NCBI GenBank assembly: GCA_039990395.1
Contig: JBDXFZ010000144.1
Span: 62,001-126,000 of the forward strand
From: CALINF01 sp039990395
GTDB lineage: Bacteria; Pseudomonadota; Gammaproteobacteria; Pseudomonadales; Halieaceae
Reading direction: 5' to 3'
DNA length: 64,000 nt
The notes below the pieces were generated by a model that was given only the letters and a program-made list of their open reading frames with translations, made no database searches and was not told the origin of the DNA. Position numbers and translations under genes: made by a program. Each line of letters begins with the position of its first letter. The stretch's first letter is position 1. Positions 35,759-45,193 of the stretch are shown piece after piece.

Positions 35759-36139
35759 ATGGCTCTAGTTGCACTGGTTACACTTTTATTGTTGCTTCAA
35801 TACATCACATTCATGATGCTCACCGGTAAGGCGCGAGGAGCGTCTGAACTGGTTGCACCGGCCTGTGTTGGCGATCTCGATTTTGAAAAGGCCTATCGTG
35901 TTCAAATGAACACACTGGAGCAGCTGATTGTTACACTCCCTGCCATGTGGGTCTGCGCGCACTTTTTTATGCCGGTGGTAGCGGCTGCACTGGGACTCGC
36001 CTTCTTTGTCGGCAGAATATTATTTCGCAACGCGTATGTCACCGACCCGACCAAAAGAGGACCTGGCATGATCGTGGGCTTTCTGGCCAATGTCGGTCTG
36101 ATTCTCACTGCTGGGTGGGGAGTTATTTTCCAACTCTAA
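35759..36139 (+). CDS. MAPEG family membrane protein
   Basis: A 126-residue protein with four predicted membrane helices (ALVALVTLLLLLQYITFMML; LEQLIVTLPAMWVCAHFF; VAAALGLAFFVGRILF; IVGFLANVGLILTAGWGVIF) and the MAPEG hallmark YRVQMNTLEQL. Members are glutathione-linked or eicosanoid-type membrane enzymes; bacterial roles are poorly known. An AGGAGG ribosome-binding site precedes the ATG. It converges with the tyrosine kinase gene. Confidence 0.88.
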   Translation: MALVALVTLLLLLQYITFMMLTGKARGASELVAPACVGDLDFEKAYRVQMNTLEQLIVTLPAMWVCAHFFMPVVAAALGLAFFVGRILFRNAYVTDPTKRGPGMIVGFLANVGLILTAGWGVIFQL

Positions 36140-36147
36140 AGTTGCAA

Positions 36148-36185
36148 GGCTCAGTAAGACGTAGCGTAGAACTAACTACTGAGCC
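36148..36185. terminator. Inverted repeat between convergent genes, possible bidirectional terminator
   Basis: GGCTCAGTA and TACTGAGCC form a perfect 9-bp stem with a 20-base loop between the convergent MAPEG and Wzc-like genes. No T run follows on either strand, so it would be a weak or Rho-assisted terminator, or simply a hairpin that stabilises RNA ends. Confidence 0.4.
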
Positions 36186-36194
36186 GAAGACCAC

Positions 36195-38420
36195 CTATGC
36201 CTTTTCGTCCGCCTGGTAGTAGTCGCCATACTGATAATAGCGGTCCCCATAACGGGTACTGCTTGCTCGTTTGGCATTGAAGTGATTGAGTACGACACCA
36301 GCCAGCGGCTCATTTGATCCCAGTATGCTGGCAATACCCTTTTGCACAGCCGTGGCGGGCGTGGCGTCCGCTTTAACAACGTAGATAACTGCATCGGCGT
36401 AGGAAGATAAAATCAATGCGTCGCTCACCGCCTGCACCGGTGCTGAATCTATAACAATTCGATCGTAGCGCTCACGCAGCTCAGCTAATGCTTCTACAAA
36501 TCGAGAAGAGCTGATCATCTCCAGTGGATTGGGGGGAATTATTCCCGCTGGCATTACATCAAGATGCAAGTCAGCCATGTGCTCAATACATTGCTCCAGC
36601 GGCGTTGTGCCTGCAACAAAGTGACTCAACCCATTGTGATTCGGCTCCAACTTACACTTTTGCGCCAGGCTGGGCCTACGCAAATCAGCACCTATTACCA
36701 GCGTTTTCTCCATCTGCCCCATCGCCGAGCCCAGGTTTAGGGCAATTGTAGATTTGCCCTCTCCGGGCACGGTGCTGGTTACCACAATTATTTTTGCAGG
36801 GTTATTCAAACTACTGAGTATCACCCCGGTACGTATTGTACGGATCGATTCAGCGTAGATGCCCTGAGGCTTTTCCCAAAATTGCTCAAACTCCCCCCCA
36901 GCATCCAGCTCTTGCACGGGAACAAAACCAAGCAGTGGCGCGTTGAGCTTTTCGCTGACATCATCGGGCGACTTAATCGTGTTATCCAGCATATCCAGAA
37001 GAACCGCCACTGCGCAGCCGAGCATGATGCCCAGAATAAACGCCAGCGTAATACTTAGTCGCTTGTTGGGTTTAACAGGCCAGCTTGGCACCATGGCTCG
37101 GTCGACGATGCGCGCATGGGGTTTCTCAAAACCACCGGTCTCACTCACGCTCTTGATACGCGTAAAGAAAATGTCGTAAAGCTGCCGATTCGCTTCTACT
37201 TCTCGTTGCAATTCCTGCAGCCTGAACTCGGTTCGGTTGAAGTCCTGCATCTCACTCTTGCGGGCCTCCCAATCATCCTGCAGCTGCTGCTCGTTCCGCT
37301 GAGCAATTTCATACTCACGACTAATACCAGAAACCACTTTACGCACTTCCTGTGCCAAATCCGCATTAGCCTGCTTCAGATCAGATTCGGCGGCGATCAT
37401 TCTGGGGTGTCGACCTCCATAACGTTTTCCCAGTTCTGCAACGCTTCGCTCAGCTGCAGACTGCTCGCGCTTGATGTCCCTAATCACCTGATGTTGAAGA
37501 ACCGCCGGTATCGTGAGCAACTCTTCAATGCTCGCGTTGGCCAGCCCCTGCACTTCTTCCTTGATATTCTCCGCTTCTATTCGCGCGCGCTGAGCTTCTT
37601 GAAGTCGCTGAGACAGTATTTGCAACTCGCTACCACCCAAGCCTGTAACACCCTCTACGCTCACCAGACCCTCTCGATCACGAAAGTCCTGCAGTGCCTG
37701 CTCGGAAGCACTGAGGTTCTGCGCCAGAATCGCCAATCGCTCGTCCAGCCAATCGGTTGCCTGCAACGTCCCCTCAAGCCGTGTTTCCAGATTGCTAGCG
37801 ATAAACTCCTCTGCAATCACATTGACTATCTGCGCCGCAAGGCGAGGGTTGGTACTCTCGTAGCTTAGGTAAACAACGTAACTGTACTCCACAGGCGATA
37901 TTTGCAATCCACCCGCAACCGCTCCGGTCAAACCCCGGATGGCCATTTCATCGCGCTCTTCCTGTGTGTATTGAACAGGCGGTTCTTGTTCACGCGCTGG
38001 AAGCAGCGCCTTAAGATCGATGGCATACCAGGACGGCTCTTCCGGCTCGTCGCCCTCCTCATCGGCGAAATGTGGGTGCTTATGTAACTGCAGCCTGCGT
38101 ACCACTCGCTCTGCCAGACTGAGGCTTTTAAGTATTTCGTATTGTGTCTGGCTGTAATTATAGTCGTATGTATCGTAGGTGTAGATTTCCTCAACATTTA
38201 CCACATTGGCCTGCTGGCTCTCTAACACGATAGAAGCTGAAGCTGAATACACAGGCTCCATGGAGTAAACGTACAGACCGCTCACGAGCGTGACTGCAAA
38301 TGCAAAACCCAGGATTCCCCACTTGTGACGGAGCACTGCGCGCAAAAGCCGCCCAAGGTCGATAAAGTCATCGTCCATAGATTGGGGCACGGAATTGGCC
38401 TGATGCTCTGAAAGATTCAT
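36195..38420 (-). CDS. Wzc-like polysaccharide co-polymerase and tyrosine autokinase
   Basis: A 741-residue protein. Membrane helices lie near residues 35-53 and 455-475 around a long periplasmic coiled-coil region (Wzz domain). The cytoplasmic BY-kinase domain has Walker A STVPGEGKST (549-558), Walker A' VIGADLRRPS and a C-terminal tail rich in Tyr (RYGDRYYQYGDYYQ) that would be autophosphorylated. It controls chain length and export of exopolysaccharide together with the Wza-like protein, whose gene is one base upstream. It is the last gene of the polysaccharide block on this strand. Confidence 0.93.
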   Translation of the reverse strand: MNLSEHQANSVPQSMDDDFIDLGRLLRAVLRHKWGILGFAFAVTLVSGLYVYSMEPVYSASASIVLESQQANVVNVEEIYTYDTYDYNYSQTQYEILKSLSLAERVVRRLQLHKHPHFADEEGDEPEEPSWYAIDLKALLPAREQEPPVQYTQEERDEMAIRGLTGAVAGGLQISPVEYSYVVYLSYESTNPRLAAQIVNVIAEEFIASNLETRLEGTLQATDWLDERLAILAQNLSASEQALQDFRDREGLVSVEGVTGLGGSELQILSQRLQEAQRARIEAENIKEEVQGLANASIEELLTIPAVLQHQVIRDIKREQSAAERSVAELGKRYGGRHPRMIAAESDLKQANADLAQEVRKVVSGISREYEIAQRNEQQLQDDWEARKSEMQDFNRTEFRLQELQREVEANRQLYDIFFTRIKSVSETGGFEKPHARIVDRAMVPSWPVKPNKRLSITLAFILGIMLGCAVAVLLDMLDNTIKSPDDVSEKLNAPLLGFVPVQELDAGGEFEQFWEKPQGIYAESIRTIRTGVILSSLNNPAKIIVVTSTVPGEGKSTIALNLGSAMGQMEKTLVIGADLRRPSLAQKCKLEPNHNGLSHFVAGTTPLEQCIEHMADLHLDVMPAGIIPPNPLEMISSSRFVEALAELRERYDRIVIDSAPVQAVSDALILSSYADAVIYVVKADATPATAVQKGIASILGSNEPLAGVVLNHFNAKRASSTRYGDRYYQYGDYYQADEKA

Positions 38421-38954
38421 TTAGAAGAAGGTGTCCCGCACGGTAATTATGTCACCAGGCTGTATGCGATAGTCGAGACCCACCTCTTGCTCCTCACGCG
38501 ACGGGTCTTTGTCGGCAATCAGCAAAAACTTCTTTTTGTTGGCTCGTTCGGTGAATCCACCAGCAAGTGAAATCGCTTTGCGCAGCGTAAGCCCTGGCTG
38601 AAAATCCAATCCGCCCGGCTTCTTGACCTCTCCGTTCACGAAAAAGGGCCGATACCTCACGATACTCACCGATATACGAGGATCGATAAGATAATCTGGC
38701 TTTAGGCCGTCTATGAGGCTTTGCTGCAGCTGGGCGGAGGTTTTGCCGACGACTTTCAGCTCACCCAGAAACGGAAACGATATTCGCCCGTTTTGGCCGA
38801 CCAACAAGGTATCGAAGGTGAGGTCAGGCTCGCCGTACACGTAAATGCGGATGGCGTCACCCGCATTGAGCGTATACCCCTCTTCCTGCGCAATGAGAAC
38901 AGATGGATATAGTACTAAAAATAGGATTAACCAGCGTTTCACGGTAGTGAACAT
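38421..38954 (-). CDS. Wza-like polysaccharide export protein
   Basis: A 177-residue protein with an N-terminal signal peptide (LILFLVLYPSVLIAQ), a Poly_export domain (YTLNAGDAIRIYVYGEPDLT) and one SLBB domain (FFVNGEVKKPGGLDFQPGLTLRKAISLAGG). Shorter than E. coli Wza and lacking its C-terminal membrane helix, so outer membrane passage probably needs another protein, perhaps the beta-barrel protein encoded upstream. Directly adjacent to the Wzc-like gene. Confidence 0.9.
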   Translation of the reverse strand: MFTTVKRWLILFLVLYPSVLIAQEEGYTLNAGDAIRIYVYGEPDLTFDTLLVGQNGRISFPFLGELKVVGKTSAQLQQSLIDGLKPDYLIDPRISVSIVRYRPFFVNGEVKKPGGLDFQPGLTLRKAISLAGGFTERANKKKFLLIADKDPSREEQEVGLDYRIQPGDIITVRDTFF

Positions 38955-38968
38955 CCAACCTCAGGTAT

Positions 38969-39430
38969 CTACTGCCAGCGCTTAAGTTTCTGCAGTTGGG
39001 GTTCAACCGCGTTATGCAACTCTTCACCGGGCTCATCTACAGCCTGATACTGTAACAATTTTGTCCAGCCCTGTCCGTAAGCTGGCCGGGTCAGCAAAGA
39101 TGCATATTGGGCTGCTAAAGCCTGCCGTGAGTACTCGCGATAATCTTCATCAGAGTCCGCCCAAAAGCCCTCCCAAGCCAACTGGTTTGCTCTAACCGCA
39201 AGCAGTTTGGAGTTACGCGGGTTTCGCTGCAGCTGTTGCTCGAGGGATAAGGCAATACGTTGGCGCGTAAGCTGGGACGGATGATAACTGTCATCCCCCC
39301 AGAAACTAACCTCAGTATCCAGTTCGCTAAAACTAAGGTCGTCTTGTATCCCTTGCCACGCTTTGGCTGCCAACAGAAGCAGCACCAGGGTTATTGAGGA
39401 CAAACGTGCCAGCAGGTTGTGCGAAGCCAC
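38969..39430 (-). CDS. VpsP-like polysaccharide biosynthesis protein
   Basis: A 153-residue protein with one N-terminal membrane helix (LARLSSITLVLLLLAAKAW) and a soluble TPR-like part (LEQQLQRNPRNSKLLAVRANQLAWEGFW). It resembles VpsP-type proteins found between Wza/Wzc and barrel genes in Vibrio-like exopolysaccharide clusters. Its function is unknown. Gaps to both neighbours are under 15 bases, so it is part of the operon. Confidence 0.65.
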   Translation of the reverse strand: MASHNLLARLSSITLVLLLLAAKAWQGIQDDLSFSELDTEVSFWGDDSYHPSQLTRQRIALSLEQQLQRNPRNSKLLAVRANQLAWEGFWADSDEDYREYSRQALAAQYASLLTRPAYGQGWTKLLQYQAVDEPGEELHNAVEPQLQKLKRWQ

Positions 39431-39437
39431 AGTAGCG

Positions 39438-40634
39438 CTACAGGCTCATGTCCGCACGAAGAAAATAGACATTGCGGTCGAAGCTCAAGCCGCGGCTACT
39501 ACTATCTCGATCTTCGTACCGATAGCCGCCACTAACATCAAACCAGCGCTTGAATTTGTAAACATACTTCGCCTCAGCAGACCAAAGGTCATCGCTTCTT
39601 TGAGACCCCGTGTAATCCTCATCGGCTTTCAGCACAGCCAAATGGGTGTGCGAACGATTATTCCAGTCGTGGTCCCAGCGCAGAGAATACTCTTGCGTAT
39701 CAATGGCATCGCCCACGCCATTTGTTTCCTGGCTATACCGCTTGGTTTCAAAATTGAGTACTGAGTAGGAACGCGGCTCGTAAAAAATATCTGCCTCCCA
39801 ACTAAAGCCTTCATCCTCGTCGCGAGCTATCGATTCGTACTCGCGCTCGTACCAGCCCAGCTTGATGCTACTCGATGTCTTTGCCGTTGCGTCCCAAGCT
39901 AAACCAAACAGGTAGTTGTACTCGTCGTTATCGAGGGACCCACTACGATCAGACCGATTCACATCTCCGTAGCGAGTTTCAAAATACCTCACCTCCGCGA
40001 CTATATCCAATCGGGGCCGCAGACCGTAGTACCCGGCTACACTGAAATGATCCTGGTCATAATCGCGAAAACGCGTAGCATCCCGAAAGTTTTGGTACTC
40101 ACGCTCGTGGTAGCGATAGCCGGCCACAACGCGTGCCAATGTGTTCTTGTTACCCAGCGTGTAGCTCGCTCCGTAATCTATCGTATCGAGCTCTACAGGC
40201 TTGTCTATAGCCTGGGAGACATCGCCCTCAGCAAGGCCCGTGCCCCGCTCTTCATGGCCGCTGTACCACTTACCAAACGCATCCAGCGTATTTTTAGCAT
40301 TGAACTCCTGATGGATATCTACGTTCCCCTGATAGTCAGTGAAGTCATCGTCACTGCTAGAGGCGTAGCGGAAGTCCTGCAACTGCACTGTTGCAGAGTA
40401 GGTACTGTTTCCATTTTGCAGCCAAGTTTGTACTTTGGGGAGCGTGTCTAGTATCCAGGTGCTCTTTTCGTTGTCCTCTGAACGGAACAGGTTGTCTGTG
40501 TAACGGGATTCCACATTGAGCGTTGGAGTAATATAGAACGGGCCCAACTGTGCGTTGGCTGGCTCAATACCCAGTGCTGGTGCAGCCGCACTAAGCCCAG
40601 CGAAAATGATTGCGCAAGGAAGGCACGCCTTCAT
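39438..40634 (-). CDS. Outer membrane beta-barrel of the polysaccharide cluster (VpsM/BBP2-like)
   Basis: About 398 residues from the ATG at 40634, with signal peptide ending near EPANAQ; a GTG at 40649 with an AGGTA ribosome-binding site is an alternative start. The mature part is a run of amphipathic strands (YITPTLNVESRYTDN, YSATVQLQDFRYA, LARVVAGYRYHEREYQ, WFDVSGGYRYEDRD) like the 'putative beta-barrel porin 2' proteins of exopolysaccharide operons. It is probably the outer membrane export channel working with the short Wza-like protein. It lies 8 bases upstream of the VpsP-like gene. Confidence 0.8.
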   Translation of the reverse strand: MKACLPCAIIFAGLSAAAPALGIEPANAQLGPFYITPTLNVESRYTDNLFRSEDNEKSTWILDTLPKVQTWLQNGNSTYSATVQLQDFRYASSSDDDFTDYQGNVDIHQEFNAKNTLDAFGKWYSGHEERGTGLAEGDVSQAIDKPVELDTIDYGASYTLGNKNTLARVVAGYRYHEREYQNFRDATRFRDYDQDHFSVAGYYGLRPRLDIVAEVRYFETRYGDVNRSDRSGSLDNDEYNYLFGLAWDATAKTSSSIKLGWYEREYESIARDEDEGFSWEADIFYEPRSYSVLNFETKRYSQETNGVGDAIDTQEYSLRWDHDWNNRSHTHLAVLKADEDYTGSQRSDDLWSAEAKYVYKFKRWFDVSGGYRYEDRDSSSRGLSFDRNVYFLRADMSL

Positions 40635-40798
40635 GCGATTAGAAGACACAGTTTTACCTACTTTCGTCAGATTATTTTGGCGACTTCCATATCGCACCCG
40701 GGAGTATACGTAAATTGATTCGTACAAAAAACGTGCATGGATCACACTTTAGGGCCAAATAATGCAAATAATTATCATTCGCATAAATGCGGTTTCAG

Positions 40799-42196
40799 TT
40801 ATGCCCTTCTTGACGGAAGTCCCCGGCAGACAACCGCGGCGGCCAATATAACGACTAAAGTGTAGGCATTGGCCGGAATCTGAAGATTAAAATCCGCCGT
40901 TGAATGCAGTAAACACCAACAAATGCTCATTGTCGCGGCAAAACCCACGCCCCGGTAAAGAGGCGTGAAGCGTTCGCGTTGTACCCAAACAGCCTGCCAC
41001 AGGCAGTACAGAAGGAATGTGGCCAGTACCAACAGCGCCGGCATTCCCAGCTCCGCCGCAAACTCTAGATAGTCATTGTGCACGTGCTCGTAGTAGCCAC
41101 GCAGCTGGGGCCCCTGATAATTGGGGAAAATGCCATAAAATGATCCACCACCACTGCCAGTCAGTGGAAAATCACGCACGTAATCCCACGAAAACTGGTC
41201 CAACCAATACCTGCCCTCCGCCTCCACCGGCTGGCCCTCCATTTGTTCAAATCGGGCCATTAAGCGATCAAACCCAAACCAGCGACTAAGAATCAACATA
41301 TCGATCAAAAAGAGGCTAGCCAGAAGGCCTGCGAGTCGAAAAGAGAAGCGTCTACCTGCATAAAGCGCTACTAGACCGCCAATAGACAGAGACACAAAAA
41401 AAGCCACATTGCCCATGCGCGAACGGGTTAGTACCAGCGCTATCACCATCACGGCAAGATAAAGGCGTAACCGCATTTTGGGACTCAGCATAAACTTGAG
41501 CCACTCCCGCATCTTGCCGCGCCAGGTCGACTCACCGCTGGAGCGCAACTGCGAAAGCAGTAAACCGATGCCTGCTGCCAGACACATGACCAGATAGCCA
41601 GCCAGATGGTTTCGATTGATAAACGTGCCCGTTGCGACGCCTAGACCCGCATACTTTTCCACAAAAAAGCCAATCTCCAACCCACTCAGAACCATAAACG
41701 CGCCGTACGCTGCCTGAAAGACGCCGCAAAGAACGAGCACTGTCAGTAGCGTTTTTACTCGCGCATGAGAATTGATCAATGCCAATGCCAGAAAGAACCC
41801 TTGCGTAATTGCGCACCCCACCAACAGATAGTGCAACGTTGCAGCCGGATCCAACGACAGGGTGGCCGCACCTTCGGTCACGTGCCATGCGTTGGCTTGC
41901 GGAGATATCACCGCCAGCAAGGCACGCGGCAGCGGGATGAGTTGAAAGAATGTCCACAGCTGAACCAACACTAGCATCAGCAAAGCCCATCGCCCGCGCC
42001 GCCAAACTGACTCGCTGATTCGCGCCTGATTGAACGCCCGTAGCGTAAGCCAAAGTATGCTCAACCCGGTGACCAAAAGGCACAGCAACGCGCCGGCCCA
42101 TTCGCGATTGGACGCAAAAGGAAGAGGTGCCCAAATCAATATCAGAAGAAAAAAGGCAAAGCAGATTTGCTCGAGAGGACGCCTGATGGTACTCAC
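40799..42196 (-). CDS. O-antigen ligase/Wzy-type polymerase
   Basis: A 465-residue membrane protein with about 12 helices and a large periplasmic loop holding the pattern LTGSGGGSFYGIFPNYQGPQLRGYYEHVHNDYLEFAAELG. The H-x-H-N-x-Y-L-E motif is typical of Wzy_C/O-antigen ligase family proteins. It probably polymerises the repeat units of the exopolysaccharide. It is first of the block on this strand, 164 bases before the barrel gene, and is preceded by a terminator. Confidence 0.88.
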   Translation of the reverse strand: MSTIRRPLEQICFAFFLLILIWAPLPFASNREWAGALLCLLVTGLSILWLTLRAFNQARISESVWRRGRWALLMLVLVQLWTFFQLIPLPRALLAVISPQANAWHVTEGAATLSLDPAATLHYLLVGCAITQGFFLALALINSHARVKTLLTVLVLCGVFQAAYGAFMVLSGLEIGFFVEKYAGLGVATGTFINRNHLAGYLVMCLAAGIGLLLSQLRSSGESTWRGKMREWLKFMLSPKMRLRLYLAVMVIALVLTRSRMGNVAFFVSLSIGGLVALYAGRRFSFRLAGLLASLFLIDMLILSRWFGFDRLMARFEQMEGQPVEAEGRYWLDQFSWDYVRDFPLTGSGGGSFYGIFPNYQGPQLRGYYEHVHNDYLEFAAELGMPALLVLATFLLYCLWQAVWVQRERFTPLYRGVGFAATMSICWCLLHSTADFNLQIPANAYTLVVILAAAVVCRGLPSRRA

Positions 42197-42250
42197 CTGA
42201 TGGGCAGTATTTGAATCAATTTGGCCTCATCATAGCTTTCGTGCAATAAA

Positions 42251-42277
42251 AAAGGCAGCTGGAAAGGCTGCCTTTTT
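42251..42277 (-). terminator. Rho-independent terminator after the 179-residue secreted protein gene
   Basis: AAAGGCAGC pairs with GCTGCCTTT around a 7-base loop. On the minus strand the stem runs into TTTTTTATT; on the plus strand TTTTTAT also follows. It separates the secreted protein gene from the Wzy-like gene. Confidence 0.88.
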
Positions 42278-42294
42278 ATCATAGAGCATGCTCT

Positions 42295-42834
42295 CTAGTT
42301 CGCTGGACTTCCAGGCGGGATAGTGCCGCCACCCCCAGGAGGTATCGTACCGTTGCCCGTTGATCCAGGGCTACCGCCAACAATAATCAAATTGGTACCA
42401 CCTCCAGTGCCGGTATTGTTAGGAGCATAGCTTGGTGGTGCTTGCCTTCGAACTGCATAGGCCGCGCAGCCAGTCGTCTCATATACCGCGACAATGCCTT
42501 CTATTTGAGCCGCTATATCGCCCTGACCAACCTGAGCAATAGCCCTGGCGCCCACGGCCTCAGCTTCTTCTTCATCGGTAGAGGCGCATATCGCTGCGCG
42601 AGCCAAGTCAATTTGAGTGTCTCCAGTGGAAGCATTAACAACAACTTCCCCTACCTGTGGCAAGGTTCGTCCGTCATCGACCAGCATTTCTACAATGGCA
42701 TCGGCTGAAAAGCCGTCGACTACTGCTTTCTGCACTGTTTGCTGAGCGTCAGTATCAGACATCGCAGCAAAAACAGCGCCAACCTGCATCACAGCAAGCA
42801 TAGGGAGGGCGTTTTTTAATAAACCAAATTTCAT
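42295..42834 (-). CDS. Secreted protein with Gly/Pro-rich C-terminus, function unknown
   Basis: A 179-residue protein from the ATG at 42834, which has a GGAG ribosome-binding site; the frame extends upstream but without signal. Residues 1-22 form a signal peptide (LKNALPMLAVMQVGAVFA). The next about 110 residues are a helical domain with two Cys (AICAST, TGCAAYAV). The last 45 are low-complexity Gly/Pro/Thr/Ser (GGGGTIPPGS). I do not recognise the family. It sits between the RiPP B2 gene (107 bases upstream) and the polysaccharide block, with its own terminator. It could belong to either unit. Confidence 0.7.
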   Translation of the reverse strand: MKFGLLKNALPMLAVMQVGAVFAAMSDTDAQQTVQKAVVDGFSADAIVEMLVDDGRTLPQVGEVVVNASTGDTQIDLARAAICASTDEEEAEAVGARAIAQVGQGDIAAQIEGIVAVYETTGCAAYAVRRQAPPSYAPNNTGTGGGTNLIIVGGSPGSTGNGTIPPGGGGTIPPGSPAN

Positions 42835-42940
42835 AAAATCTCCAAGGGGAACAAAAACCGCCCCTACTTTGGCGACACGGTAATCACTCAGGGAGTGACT
42901 GTCAAATGGGCTTAGCGGAGTTTGAACGTCGCCACAGCTT

Positions 42941-43459
42941 CTATTCATGCTCGCTAACAGATTTAACCGCGTGACACTCGCGCCCCGTTTCGCCCCAGCA
43001 AAATGAGGCTAGAACTGTAAAGTCGTTATGACCGGCTCCGCCGCTAACAATCGCATCCCCACATACCAGCCACGCATGTGCAGAAAACGCTGTGGCAGCA
43101 CTGGCCAGCTCGCCATCTCGACAGGCGCCGATATACACCACCCCAGAGATATCGCGCCGGGCCAATAGTCGTTGCACCACCAGCACCTGCACAAGGCATC
43201 GACTTTGCCAAGGTGTTACCACTGCCGCCGATGCCACAAGCTTCCCAACCATCCGCGCCTGCGCCTGCTGAAACGGCACCGCATCGGGGACGCTAAATCT
43301 GCCTGTGTGCTGCTCTAAAGAATCGACAATACGCATCAGAGGACGCACAGCCAATAGCAAGCGATACCAACCTAGCATCAGCCACGCCTGCATCAACAGT
43401 CCCTTTTGAGCTGCGGGAAGCGCAATAAACTTGTGAAGGCGGTCAGACACGGGTAGCAC
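42941..43459 (-). CDS. Lasso-peptide B2-type leader peptidase
   Basis: A 172-residue protein with a helical N-terminus (RLHKFIALPAAQKGLLMQAW) and a transglutaminase-like core. The Cys motif is TPWQSRCLVQVL (Cys88) and the His motif is AHAWLVCGD (His128); the ending TVLASF is also common in this family. In lasso systems B2 cuts the leader so that the new N-terminal amine can be joined to a side chain. The third triad residue cannot be assigned firmly. It is divergent from the ABC exporter gene (70 bases apart). No B1 is fused to it, so it depends on an RRE protein encoded elsewhere. Confidence 0.85.
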   Translation of the reverse strand: MLPVSDRLHKFIALPAAQKGLLMQAWLMLGWYRLLLAVRPLMRIVDSLEQHTGRFSVPDAVPFQQAQARMVGKLVASAAVVTPWQSRCLVQVLVVQRLLARRDISGVVYIGACRDGELASAATAFSAHAWLVCGDAIVSGGAGHNDFTVLASFCWGETGRECHAVKSVSEHE

Positions 43460-43528
43460 AGAGGTGCCTCAGTTGTGTAGGCTGCCCTACTATAGCAAAG
43501 GGTTCAGAGCGTTCGCATTACTCACACC

Positions 43529-45193
43529 ATGAAGTTTTCCGTTTTACTGCGCTTCATCACCCCCCATCGACAGGTGTTGTTGACCATTGTCAGCTTGCTG
43601 CTGGCCAGTAGTGCTATGACTTTGGCACAACCCTGGCTGGCAGGGCAATTAGCCCAGACTCTACTGGGAAACGGCGAAGCCCTCTGGGCTATACAACACA
43701 TTTTCACACTTTGGCTGGTGTTGGTGACCTTTCGCTGCCTGGTCGGTTTCGCTAGCCAGTACTACATTGGCAGCACGGGGGAGCACATGACCGCGAGTTT
43801 GCGCTCTAGACTCTTCGATCATATGCAGGGCCTGCCGATAGGCTACTACCAACAGCAGCGCAGCGGTGACGTTTTGGCCCTCCTGAGCAATGATGCGGAG
43901 TACATCAGCAGCTTCGTTACCGACACACTTGTCCAACTGTTACCGCTATTGCTCACCTTTGCAGGTGCATTAGCGATGATGGCGGCTATCGACCCAATGA
44001 TCGCCGGACTAGCAGTGGTGCTGCTACCAGCCTACTTTGTCACTATGAAATTCATTAGCCGAGGCCTGCGCCCTGTTTCTCGTGCCTGGATAGACGCCTA
44101 TTCCAACCTCATCACTTTCCTCGATGAAAACCTGGATATGCAACCGGCAATCAAGAGTTTTGTGCGCGAGCCCACGGAAAAGCGACAGTTTGAAGAGCGC
44201 AATAATCTCCTACTGAGCCTATCGCGCCGGCAGCTGTTTATCGAAGCCATGCTCTCCCCCGCAGTTGGACTCATTGCCAGCATGGGTTTGCTGCTACTGC
44301 TTTGGCTCGGAAGTGCGCGTATTACGAGCGGTGAACTGGACGCGGCCGAGCTTGTCAGCCTGTTGCTTTACGCCATGCTGGTTACCCAACCATTACGGAG
44401 CCTGGCCGATGTTTACGGGCAGGCACAGCGCACACGGGGAGCGGCAGAGCGCATTATCGACTTCCTTAACCTGCAACCAGAACCTGCTGATGCTGAACTG
44501 CCAGATTTACCACCCATTACAGGTGACATTAGTTTCGAGCTTGTAGATTTCCACTATCCTGGTGGCAAACCTGTTCTATCTCAATTTAACCTACACATCA
44601 CTGCGGGTGAAACCGTCGCACTTACAGGACCCAATGGAACTGGAAAATCCACCGTGGCTCACCTGTTAACACGTATGGCAGACCCAGATAATGGACGTGT
44701 TTTGGTAGACGGCACTGACATAAAGCAAGTTTCTCTCTCCAGCCTTCGTAGACAGATTGGTATCGTCGCCCAACACACTCTACTCGTAAACGGCACCATC
44801 GAAGAGAACATCGGGTATGGAAAACCGCTGGTGGAAAAGGCGGAAGTAGAGCGGGCCGCCCGCGCTGCACATGCTCATGCGTTCATCACGCAATTGCCGG
44901 ATGGTTACAACACTGCAATTGGTGACCAGGGGTTGCGCTTGTCCGGAGGCCAGCGACAGCGCATATCGCTCGCGCGGGCACTGCTGACGGATCCGGCAGT
45001 TCTAATTTTGGATGAGGCGACATCGATGCTTGATCCAGCTGGGGAGCAAGGGTTCATTACTGAATGCAGGAGGCTAATAGAGGAAAAAACAGTAATTCTA
45101 ATCACGCATAGGCCAGCGAGTCTGGAACTGGCGGACCGGGTTTTAGCTATGGATGGTCAGCATGAACCGAGCACGCAGTATGATCAATTATAA
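43529..45193 (+). CDS. ABC exporter (TMD-NBD fusion) of the RiPP locus
   Basis: A 554-residue half-transporter. Six membrane helices fill residues 15-300. The nucleotide-binding domain has Walker A GPNGTGKST (367-375), signature LSGGQRQR, Walker B VLILDEAT and the His loop ITHRP. There is no N-terminal C39 peptidase domain, so it would export an already processed product, as McjD-type lasso exporters do. The gene is on the plus strand, and its end overlaps the kinase gene end by 47 bases (convergent). Substrate assignment rests on location. Confidence 0.9.
   Translation: MKFSVLLRFITPHRQVLLTIVSLLLASSAMTLAQPWLAGQLAQTLLGNGEALWAIQHIFTLWLVLVTFRCLVGFASQYYIGSTGEHMTASLRSRLFDHMQGLPIGYYQQQRSGDVLALLSNDAEYISSFVTDTLVQLLPLLLTFAGALAMMAAIDPMIAGLAVVLLPAYFVTMKFISRGLRPVSRAWIDAYSNLITFLDENLDMQPAIKSFVREPTEKRQFEERNNLLLSLSRRQLFIEAMLSPAVGLIASMGLLLLLWLGSARITSGELDAAELVSLLLYAMLVTQPLRSLADVYGQAQRTRGAAERIIDFLNLQPEPADAELPDLPPITGDISFELVDFHYPGGKPVLSQFNLHITAGETVALTGPNGTGKSTVAHLLTRMADPDNGRVLVDGTDIKQVSLSSLRRQIGIVAQHTLLVNGTIEENIGYGKPLVEKAEVERAARAAHAHAFITQLPDGYNTAIGDQGLRLSGGQRQRISLARALLTDPAVLILDEATSMLDPAGEQGFITECRRLIEEKTVILITHRPASLELADRVLAMDGQHEPSTQYDQL

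Noticed and set aside
42295..42420. Gly/Pro-rich tail of the secreted protein as a second RiPP core
   Set aside because: The protein has a Sec signal and no Y-x-x-P-x-L leader or Thr at -2; the tail is low complexity.
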